Shown here one piece after another: positions 1 to 5,940 of a stretch of DNA of 6,535 nt. The stretch is from Candidatus Pacearchaeota archaeon ex4484_71 (GTDB lineage Archaea; Nanobdellota; Nanobdellia; Pacearchaeales; GW2011-AR1). Location: assembly GCA_002254395.1 (NCBI GenBank), contig NJDN01000022.1, forward strand, positions 1 through 6,535, in the 5' to 3' direction. Within the stretch, counting starts at the first letter, position 1; each line of letters begins with the position of its first letter. The translations under genes and the position numbers were made by a program. A model generated the notes under the pieces. The model made no database searches, was not told the DNA's origin, and worked only from the letters and a program-made list of their open reading frames with translations.

Positions 1-110
1 AGGATGAGGGCAATATTGGAATGTTGCACAAGTAACTGCTTGGCTTGTTCAGCGGAGTAGGCATTTAAAATCTCTAACGGTTTGTCTTCATAAGTAAAAT
101 TCTCATTCTT
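1..110 (-). CDS. Response-regulator receiver-domain fragment, partial at both ends (possible chimeric sequence)
   Basis: The minus strand is open from 110 to the window edge (36 codons plus two bases), directly after an in-frame TAA at 111-113, with no in-frame ATG. The translation contains LEILNAYSAEQAKQLL followed by SNIALI. This matches the beta2-alpha2-beta3 part of a REC domain, where the phospho-accepting Asp would come just after beta3, beyond position 1. The flavour (NFTYEDKP before beta2) recalls bacterial response regulators with a DUF3369/HD-GYP architecture; that is recognition from memory, not a search. The first beta strand and acidic pair of a REC domain are missing, because the upstream sequence is the proteasome gene. 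Bases 1-60 are 47% GC by hand count, against about 22% for 91-127. It is either a truncated transferred fragment or an assembly join. It could be chance, but the run of REC-like residues makes that less likely. Confidence 0.45.
74..106 (-). other. Possible truncated start of the next gene after psmB (ATG at 104-106)
   Basis: On the minus strand, 21 bases after the psmB stop, there is ATG AGA ATT TTA CTT ATG (MRILLM), preceded by TGTGGT, a weak Shine-Dalgarno-like match. The frame closes at TAG 74-76 after ten codons. MRILL-type starts are common at the beginning of Rossmann-like proteins. The frame dies exactly where the receiver-domain fragment in another frame becomes recognisable. One reading is that a native co-transcribed gene began here and was cut by the junction. 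This is inference from position only. Confidence 0.15.
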
Positions 111-127
111 TTACCACAAAATTACAA

Positions 128-796
128 TTATTTGCTCTTATCCACCATCTCATTACTAACTTTTTGGGAGGATACTTTTTTTATTTCCCCTTTCTTTATG
201 GTGTATATATCAAAACCGTCCCCCACTCCGGGCTGCCTCCCCATGGTTGCTCTAAAAACTTTTTTAGCCAATTTTATACCTTCTTCCAAAGTTATTTTTG
301 GAGTGTATTCTACATCAAAGATTCCTAAACTTTCAAAAGGAGCGCCTGTTGCCCTATATGTTTCTATCTTCTGAAGATATCCATCTGGTGAAACTTCATA
401 CAGCCCAATTCCAGTATCATCATATCCTGCAATTAGAAAATGAGCAATGCTAGGAATCATAGAAGGTCTACGAATATTCTGGAATAACATATTCGACATC
501 AAAGATGCTACATTTTTCAAACCCACCTTCTGCTTGCTCTTCAACTCTTTAAGTCTTATCTCTGCTTTAACATGACTTATAACCTTTCTCGTATCTGAAG
601 CTCCTCCTGCAGTTGTAACTATTATTCTCTCATTTATTTTGCTAACTTTATCTGCAGTTCCAGCAATGTAGGCCACAGCATTCCCAGAAGCATATGTCTG
701 TCTATTGTCTGCAGCAAGGATTATCCCATCCTTACAAACAATACCTACCGTAAGCGTACCAGTTTTAACAACATGTTTCTCAAGATTTTTATCCAT
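128..796 (-). CDS. psmB: Archaeal proteasome beta subunit (20S core particle, Ntn hydrolase)
   Basis: Beta subunit of the 20S proteasome, a cytosolic threonine protease; 222 residues, normal for the family. A 13-residue propeptide ends at Gly13 and the mature chain starts TLTVGI at Thr14 (Thr1 of the mature enzyme). Asp30 matches Asp17, Lys50 matches Lys33 after a four-residue insertion relative to Thermoplasma, and Gly64 in TTAGGASD matches Gly47. By eye alignment, Ser129 is Thr150 (in ATGAPF), Asp166 is Gln188 and Ser169 is Val191 (in RQPGVGDG). Those residues normally support Thr1, so activity is likely but not certain. The C-terminus has a short Lys/Ser-rich tail. The start is supported by a TATA box whose expected transcription start lies only a few bases upstream, with no Shine-Dalgarno. 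It is divergent from the pepF-like gene. No alpha subunit or second beta subunit is in the window. Confidence 0.93.
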   Translation of the reverse strand: MDKNLEKHVVKTGTLTVGIVCKDGIILAADNRQTYASGNAVAYIAGTADKVSKINERIIVTTAGGASDTRKVISHVKAEIRLKELKSKQKVGLKNVASLMSNMLFQNIRRPSMIPSIAHFLIAGYDDTGIGLYEVSPDGYLQKIETYRATGAPFESLGIFDVEYTPKITLEEGIKLAKKVFRATMGRQPGVGDGFDIYTIKKGEIKKVSSQKVSNEMVDKSK

Positions 797-823
797 TTTC
801 TTTTTCTATAGGCATAGAACAAA

Positions 824-830
824 TTTATAA
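824..830 (-). promoter_or_regulatory. TATA box for psmB
   Basis: The minus strand reads TTATAAA here, preceded by the purine-rich GAGAAGAA (BRE-like). The box centre is about 31 bases upstream of the psmB ATG. Initiation about 25 bases downstream of the box would leave a leader of about five bases, so the mRNA is near-leaderless, in keeping with the lack of a Shine-Dalgarno sequence. Confidence 0.6.
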
Positions 831-849
831 TTCTTCTCAGAAAGGAACA

Positions 850-857
850 TTTATAAG
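850..857 (+). promoter_or_regulatory. TATA box for the pepF-like gene (leaderless)
   Basis: TTTATAAG, with purine-rich AAAGGAA just upstream (BRE-like). The box centre lies about 26 bases before the ATG at 879, so transcription should begin at or next to the start codon. This supports Met1 at 879 over the second ATG at 885. No Shine-Dalgarno is visible. The psmB TATA box on the opposite strand is only about 26 bases away. Confidence 0.65.
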
Positions 858-878
858 TTTTTCTATTTAATTCATTGA

Positions 879-2651
879 ATGGCGATGGAATGGATCTTGG
901 AGAACCTAAAAGAAGATTTCGAAGAGAAGAGGAAAGAGATAAAAAGGGAGACAAAAGAATTTGTAGAAAAATGGAAAAAAAGGGAAGATTATCTCAAAGA
1001 CCCTCTTGCTTTAAAAGAAATCCTTGAAGAATACGAGAAATTGGTCGGAAAAGGAATTTTGAATAATAAAGAATCGTACTACTTTTATCTTAAGCTTATG
1101 CTAAACGAATCTGATCCTGAAATAAAAGCCAGATACAACAAATCAGAGGATTTTTTAAATGAGATAATGAATGAAATAAACTTTATAGAAATAAATATTT
1201 CAAAGATTCCTGAAAGATATCAAGAAGAAATGCTGAAAAACCAATCGCTTTCAAAATATAAACATTTTCTAGAAAACTTATTCAAGAAAGGAAAATATTT
1301 CTTGAGCGAAAATGAAGAAAAAATAATGGACCTCAAAAGAAGAGGTGCGTATTCTTCCTGGGTAGACATGCTTTCTGGATTCTTATCCTACGAAGAAAAG
1401 GAAATTATCGACGAGAATGGTGAGAAAATAACTGTAAATTACTCTGAAATACATAACATTTTGAAGAATAAAAAGAGCAAAATGAGAGACTCTGCACTGA
1501 AGGCATTTAATGAAATAATAAAAAAATATGAGGATATTGCAGAAGCAGAAATAAATGCAATATTGGAGAATAAAAAAATAAATGATCTACTAAGAGGATA
1601 CAAAGAACCAGATGAATCCAGGCACATAGAAGACGAAATAGAAGCAGAGGTTGTGAATGCCCTAATAGATGCTGTATCCGAAAAATTTGAAATCTCAAAA
1701 AGGTTCTATCAATTAAAAGCAAAAATGCTCGGATTTAAAAAGTTTAAATATGAAGAAAGGCAAATAGAGTTTGATATTAATTTCGATAAAAGAACCCTCG
1801 AAGAGGACATGGACTTCGTTGGAAAAATTTTTCTTAAAATTGATAAAGAATTTTATGATATTTTCAATCAGATATCTAATGAAGGAAATGTGGATGCACT
1901 TCCAAAAAAAGGTAAAAAATATGGAGCTTACTGCATACATTCTGGAAAGCTCCCAACATATATCCTTTTAAATCACTCAGGAAAACTAAGAGACTTGCAA
2001 ACTATAGCCCATGAATTTGGCCACGGGATAAACAATGAACTTATGAAAAAAGAAAATAATTACTTAAACATTGGAAGCCCAAAATCAACGGCAGAAGTGG
2101 CTAGCACTTTCATGGAAGATTTTGTGATTTCAGAATTCTTGGAAAAATCTAAAGGAGAAGCTAAACTGAATTTAATGTTGCAAAAACTCCAAGAGGAGAT
2201 TTCCACAATAATAAGGCAAGTAGCATGTTACAAATTTGAGAGAGAATTACACAAAGAATATAGGCAAAAAGGATACCTCTCAAAAAAAGAGATTGGTGTG
2301 ATTTTCAAAAAAAATATGAAAGAATACCTCGGAGAATCTTTTTTAGATGATGAAGAAATGGAGAAAGGATGGATTTATTGGCCCCACATAAGAGAATATT
2401 TTTATGTATATTCATATGCATCCGGATTATTGATTTCAAAAGCGTTGCAGAGAAAATACCGTGATAATCCAGAATACATCAAGGAAATAAAAAAATTCCT
2501 TTCTGCCGGAACTTCAAAATCTCCAAAAGAGATATTCAGCGAGATTGGATTAGACATCTCAAAGAAAAGTTTTTGGGAAGAAGGTCTCAAAGAAATATCT
2601 AAACTCTTGGACAAAACAGAAAAACTGGCGCAAGAGCTCGGAAAAATTTGA
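879..2651 (+). CDS. pepF: Oligoendopeptidase F-like zinc metallopeptidase (family M3)
   Basis: Cytosolic zinc endopeptidase that cuts short peptides; 590 residues, close to the usual length of about 600 for PepF, with no signal peptide. The first half is helical and charged, like the M3 N-terminal region. The catalytic region starts at GAYC (349-352). The zinc site is HEFGH at 378-382: His378 and His382 are ligands and Glu379 is the catalytic base. The third ligand is Glu406 in TAEVASTF, 28 residues after His378, as in M3 enzymes. The substrate-binding region HIREYFYVYSYASG (503-516) carries the His and Tyr residues typical of PepF. The GAYC and LLNHSG segments and the HEFGH context favour PepF over thimet oligopeptidase. 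It diverges from psmB and converges on rad50. A role in degrading proteasome products is inferred from this context. All catalytic residues are intact. Confidence 0.92.
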   Translation: MAMEWILENLKEDFEEKRKEIKRETKEFVEKWKKREDYLKDPLALKEILEEYEKLVGKGILNNKESYYFYLKLMLNESDPEIKARYNKSEDFLNEIMNEINFIEINISKIPERYQEEMLKNQSLSKYKHFLENLFKKGKYFLSENEEKIMDLKRRGAYSSWVDMLSGFLSYEEKEIIDENGEKITVNYSEIHNILKNKKSKMRDSALKAFNEIIKKYEDIAEAEINAILENKKINDLLRGYKEPDESRHIEDEIEAEVVNALIDAVSEKFEISKRFYQLKAKMLGFKKFKYEERQIEFDINFDKRTLEEDMDFVGKIFLKIDKEFYDIFNQISNEGNVDALPKKGKKYGAYCIHSGKLPTYILLNHSGKLRDLQTIAHEFGHGINNELMKKENNYLNIGSPKSTAEVASTFMEDFVISEFLEKSKGEAKLNLMLQKLQEEISTIIRQVACYKFERELHKEYRQKGYLSKKEIGVIFKKNMKEYLGESFLDDEEMEKGWIYWPHIREYFYVYSYASGLLISKALQRKYRDNPEYIKEIKKFLSAGTSKSPKEIFSEIGLDISKKSFWEEGLKEISKLLDKTEKLAQELGKI

Positions 2652-2701
2652 GACCTCTGAAAAAACACTAAACCTTTTTGCTTGAACCTTGCTCTTTTTT
2701 T
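2652..2701. terminator. Convergent 3' ends with oligo-T tracts (putative archaeal terminators)
   Basis: The pepF and rad50 stop codons are 16 bases apart and face each other. For plus-strand transcription there is T5 at 2674-2678 and T7 at 2695-2701, the latter inside the rad50 3' coding end. For minus-strand transcription, A6 at 2660-2665 gives T6 directly after the rad50 stop. Archaeal RNA polymerase often terminates at such T tracts without a hairpin. I see no strong stem-loop. Confidence 0.4.
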
Positions 2702-4713
2702 AATCTTATAATGTTGTCTACAAAGTCTTCCATCTTTTGTTCGTGACTCACCACAATCAATTGCCCAACATCCAACTCTCCGAGGACATCCCTCATCTTA
2801 TCTAATTGTTGGTCTGAAAAACCATCCGTCGGCTCATCAAGAATGACAAGATCTTTTGTTTTTATTTTGCTTATTAAAGAATTTATTACTTGGTTCAATG
2901 CAAGACGATACGCTAGAGCAATCGCAGTACGCTCTCCCCCAGATAGATAAGCATAATCCAGTCCATAATCCTGTTGTTCTATTACCGGTGTAAAATCTTC
3001 ATCTAACCTTACATTAAAGGTCTCTGAAACCAACATAGAAAACCACTCCTTAAATAACGAAGAGAATTCGTTTCTCAGCGTAATCATCACATTCCTCTCA
3101 ACATACGAAACAAGGGGTATAAATTTTTTCGACAACCATAATTCTAACTCTGAAATATAGTCTAATTTTTTCTTGATTTCTTCTGTTTTTTTTATCCTTT
3201 CCTTCAATTCCTCTATCTGTTTTGCAAAGACCTCTATTTCTCTCCTCATTTCTGCCTCCCGAATCTCTGCAACCCTTTCCTCTTTTAGAGCTACATTTAG
3301 TTCTTCTTTTTTAGCCTCAAACTTTTTCTCAAACTTTGAAAATTCCAACGCAAGATCATTTATCTCCTGCAAATGTTTTTCCAAAAAAGAGATGTCTTTT
3401 TCCAAAACCTCTATGGTTTTTCTTAGATTGTCAAGCCGTAATTTTTTCTCATTTATTGTTTGTATACGCATTTTCAACATCCTCAACTCGGTCACTGACT
3501 TTTCCTTAAACATTATTCTCTCTTCTATTTCCTTCATTCTAGCAAGCATGTTCTTTTTTTCTTCTTCCAATTCTTCCAATTTTTGTTTATTCCTTGAAAT
3601 ATCATTGTGAGCTTTATTTAAAACATTTGAACGATAAATTGCATCTACCTCCTGTAAACATGTGGGACAAACCTCCAGATTTGACATTTTTGACTTCAGC
3701 TTTTCTAGTTCTTCGTTCTTTGAACTAATCGAACTTAATTCTCCCGCAATCCCCAATCTTTTTTCATCAATTTTCATTTTTTCTTTCTTCAAGGTTAAGA
3801 TTTCTTCCTCAAGAATCTTTATCTTAGACTCATCAAAATTTAATTTATCGAATTCTTCAATCTCTTTTTCTAGAAGGCGAATTTCTCTCTGATTATTCCC
3901 CAAGTTCTCATTCTTTGACGCGATTAAAATCTTTGTTTTCTCAACTTCTTTTACATATTTATTTTTTTCTTCTATCTTCTTAAAAAACTCCTCTTTAATC
4001 TTTTCAATTTCCTTTCTCTTGTTTAACTTTTCAAGATAAATTCTCTTAAGATCTCCCAGCTGAAATTTCATCTTCTTAATCTCTTCTTCTTTTATGACAA
4101 TCCTTTGTTTATCTTCTTCCAAACTTGCGACCTGCCCTTCCTTCAATCTTTTTTCCTCTCGTATTTTTAATGCGAGAGTAGACACATTTTCTATTATCCT
4201 TTTGTATTTATCTACTCCAAAAACATGCCTTAATGTGTTCACCCTCGTTGCAGAGTCCTGCAAGATTATTTGTTTCATTTCTTCCTGGGGGGTATAAACT
4301 GTAAATTTATACAATACATTTTGCTTTTTAGAAAATTCCTTAGGATAATTTAATAATTCTAAAATTCTACTTTTTAATTCTGTCACTGCCATTTCTTTCT
4401 TATCTCCGTCCACTTCTAGCGAAGCATAACTTTGCGAGATGGTTTTTCCTCTCTTTAATCTTCTCTCGACAACAATATATTTTCCATCTACCTCAAACTC
4501 CATTCTTACTCCTCCTTCTTCCTTTCCGTTACGCAAAAGTGCATTCCCTCTTTGGCCGGGTTGTAAACCAAAAAGAGCAAATTCTATTGCTAACAAAATC
4601 GATGTCTTACCAGAACCAATATCCCCAGATAACAAAGTTGATCCTTCGGGGAATTCAACTTCTACTTCGTCATAACTTCTTATGTTTTCTAAACTTATTT
4701 TCTTTATCCTCAT
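2668..4713 (-). CDS. rad50: DNA double-strand-break repair ATPase Rad50 (compact, zinc hook)
   Basis: SMC-like ABC ATPase that partners Mre11 in tethering and processing DNA ends. Walker A is GDIGSGKTS at 30-38 and the Q-loop is Gln143 in VYTPQEE. A Lys/Glu-rich coiled coil runs from about 170 to 345, the zinc hook is CPTC (Cys349, Cys352), and the return coil runs from about 355 to 540. The ABC signature is LSGGER at 590-595, Walker B is LVILDE at 622-627, and the H-loop is His657 in VVSHE. The CxxC hook identifies Rad50 rather than SMC. At 681 residues it is shorter than many archaeal Rad50 proteins (roughly 850-900 from memory); the loss lies in the coils, which remain near-symmetric around the hook. 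The D-loop region reads DEPTDGFSD rather than the classical DEPTxxLDE. Its ATG follows the mre11 stop after one base, so the two are almost certainly co-transcribed and probably translationally coupled. Confidence 0.95.
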   Translation of the reverse strand: MRIKKISLENIRSYDEVEVEFPEGSTLLSGDIGSGKTSILLAIEFALFGLQPGQRGNALLRNGKEEGGVRMEFEVDGKYIVVERRLKRGKTISQSYASLEVDGDKKEMAVTELKSRILELLNYPKEFSKKQNVLYKFTVYTPQEEMKQIILQDSATRVNTLRHVFGVDKYKRIIENVSTLALKIREEKRLKEGQVASLEEDKQRIVIKEEEIKKMKFQLGDLKRIYLEKLNKRKEIEKIKEEFFKKIEEKNKYVKEVEKTKILIASKNENLGNNQREIRLLEKEIEEFDKLNFDESKIKILEEEILTLKKEKMKIDEKRLGIAGELSSISSKNEELEKLKSKMSNLEVCPTCLQEVDAIYRSNVLNKAHNDISRNKQKLEELEEEKKNMLARMKEIEERIMFKEKSVTELRMLKMRIQTINEKKLRLDNLRKTIEVLEKDISFLEKHLQEINDLALEFSKFEKKFEAKKEELNVALKEERVAEIREAEMRREIEVFAKQIEELKERIKKTEEIKKKLDYISELELWLSKKFIPLVSYVERNVMITLRNEFSSLFKEWFSMLVSETFNVRLDEDFTPVIEQQDYGLDYAYLSGGERTAIALAYRLALNQVINSLISKIKTKDLVILDEPTDGFSDQQLDKMRDVLGELDVGQLIVVSHEQKMEDFVDNIIRLKKEQGSSKKV

Positions 4714-4714
4714 C

Positions 4715-5878
4715 TTAAAACCTTAATATTTTTCTTGATTCGTCCAATAAACGAGCATTGAAACTTTCGGTAGTCTCTCCCTCTTGTTTTTCAATTGTCA
4801 AGGCGTGCATTAGTGAGGGGATCACCTCATTGAACTTTGAGGGGTTTTCTTCAGAATAATTCTTAATACTTTCTTCTTCTATATCTCCCTCTTCTTTTAT
4901 TTCAATATCTAATTTTACCTCCTTTGTCTTGAGGTCGTGTGTGTTTTTCAACATAAAATACGCTCCCTTTGATTTAACAAAATCTTCTATCTCTTTGAAT
5001 TTTATATCTGAAGTTTTTTGATCCTCTAGTTCTCCTTCTAACCTTAACAGGACAATTTTGTCGTCCAAATCCCTCTTTCCCAGTTCTTGTATTATTTCTC
5101 CTGTGGCAGAGAGTGCATTTCTAACTACAATAGTAAGAGCAACCACATCTTTTAATCTCAACGAGATCTTCTCTAAAGGAGATGTATTATTGTCAGTATC
5201 AACAATATAAAAGCTGCCTTGTTTCAATGTTTCAAGTTCTGCAAAGTTATTCGGAAAAATCGGGCCAGGATATATGAAATTTTCATATTTGAAATCTATG
5301 TGCAGGTGCCCCAAGGCATAATATTCTGCGTGGGGCAAGAGGTCCGTTTCCAGAGAATCTATTGGGAGCACACCTTTTGCTTTATCTATTGTTGTGTGAA
5401 GCATATATATCTTAAATAATCCCGGCGCATCATTCAGCTTAATTTTCCTGATTTCTGGAATTTCCAAACCAGACTTTTTTCCGGGATAGCCATATATTGC
5501 ACACCCCTTGTAAACTGTGGGATTTAAAAAAATGTTCTCTCCTTTTTCTTCCTCATCATGTACATTTTTACAAAACCCTGCCTTTTCTAAAACATCTAGA
5601 AATGTTTTGCCAGAAACAGAATAATCGTGGGAACCTGCAATTATAAATACTGGAAGTCCTGCTTCCTTGAATCTCTTAAATTGCGCAAAGGTTTCTTTCA
5701 ATATTTCTATCGGAGGATAAGCACTATCAAAAAGATCTCCCGCTATTAGAACGAAATCCAAATTTTTTGTTAAACAGATGTCCACCGCCTTTTTGAAAGA
5801 TTCAAAATTCAACGCCTGCATTTCAGGCTGTTTCCAGCCTCCGAGATGAGCATCTGCAATATGTGCAAATCTTGCCAT
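4715..5878 (-). CDS. mre11: DNA double-strand-break repair nuclease Mre11
   Basis: Manganese-dependent calcineurin-like phosphoesterase: 3'-5' exonuclease and endonuclease subunit of the Mre11-Rad50 complex; 387 residues, normal for archaea. The phosphoesterase motifs appear in order: Asp9 and His11 (IADAHLGG), Asp48 (GDLFD), Ser83-His84-Asp85 (GSHD), His161 (MLHTT), and His191/His193 (GHLH). A capping domain follows at about 235-330. The C-terminal helices (about 350-387, ending in LLDESRKILRF) fit the Rad50 coiled-coil binding region. The one departure is Ser83 in place of the Asn of the classical GNHD motif, which contributes to the metal/phosphate site. The start is supported by the DxH motif lying at residue 9 and by the leaderless promoter. 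It is the first gene of the pair with rad50. Neither herA nor nurA, frequent neighbours in archaea, is visible here. Confidence 0.95.
   Translation of the reverse strand: MARFAHIADAHLGGWKQPEMQALNFESFKKAVDICLTKNLDFVLIAGDLFDSAYPPIEILKETFAQFKRFKEAGLPVFIIAGSHDYSVSGKTFLDVLEKAGFCKNVHDEEEKGENIFLNPTVYKGCAIYGYPGKKSGLEIPEIRKIKLNDAPGLFKIYMLHTTIDKAKGVLPIDSLETDLLPHAEYYALGHLHIDFKYENFIYPGPIFPNNFAELETLKQGSFYIVDTDNNTSPLEKISLRLKDVVALTIVVRNALSATGEIIQELGKRDLDDKIVLLRLEGELEDQKTSDIKFKEIEDFVKSKGAYFMLKNTHDLKTKEVKLDIEIKEEGDIEEESIKNYSEENPSKFNEVIPSLMHALTIEKQEGETTESFNARLLDESRKILRF
4720..4724 (-). promoter_or_regulatory. Weak Shine-Dalgarno for rad50
   Basis: The minus strand reads AAGGT six bases before the rad50 ATG, inside the last codons of mre11. 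It is one of few Shine-Dalgarno-like signals in the window and sits before the operon-internal gene, as expected where the first gene is leaderless and the downstream gene needs its own ribosome signal. Confidence 0.4.
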
Positions 5879-5900
5879 TTTATAAGATAATTTTATTCAA

Positions 5901-5908
5901 CTATATAA
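5901..5908 (-). promoter_or_regulatory. TATA box for mre11-rad50 (leaderless)
   Basis: The minus strand reads TTATATAG, centred about 26 bases before the mre11 ATG, so transcription should start at or next to the start codon. It lies in the 62-base gap after the methyltransferase stop, so the repair pair appears to have its own promoter rather than depending only on read-through. The BRE side is less purine-rich than in the other two promoters. No Shine-Dalgarno precedes the ATG. Confidence 0.6.
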
Positions 5909-5940
5909 GCATTATTGAGATGAAATTCTTAAGGCCTTTT

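Noticed and set aside
128..796. HslV-type protease
   Set aside because: The propeptide with Gly-Thr cleavage site, TAGGASD motif and length fit an archaeal PsmB; HslV is shorter and lacks this propeptide.
745..954. Minus-strand open frame across the divergent promoter and pepF start
   Set aside because: It overlaps psmB and pepF coding ends and both TATA boxes, and has no recognisable domain.
1439..1940. Several hydrophobic minus-strand frames inside pepF
   Set aside because: They are antisense shadows of a Lys/Glu-rich protein; the apparent membrane-like character comes from reverse-complement codons.
3173..3610. A 145-codon plus-strand open frame rich in Ser/Phe
   Set aside because: It lies antisense to the Rad50 coiled coil; Lys/Glu codons read backwards give Ser/Phe/Leu. 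It has no motif, promoter or ribosome site.
3160..4110. CTT/TTC-rich plus strand, first considered as a polypyrimidine repeat tract
   Set aside because: It is fully explained by AAG/GAA codons of the Rad50 coiled coil; there is no fixed period.
2668..4713. SMC protein or bacterial SbcC instead of Rad50
   Set aside because: The CPTC hook, adjacent Mre11, size and archaeal context fit Rad50; SMC has a hinge domain rather than CxxC.
5879..5940. Small RNA or hairpin between the methyltransferase and mre11
   Set aside because: Only a TATA-like promoter is visible; no stem of useful length was found in the 62 bases.
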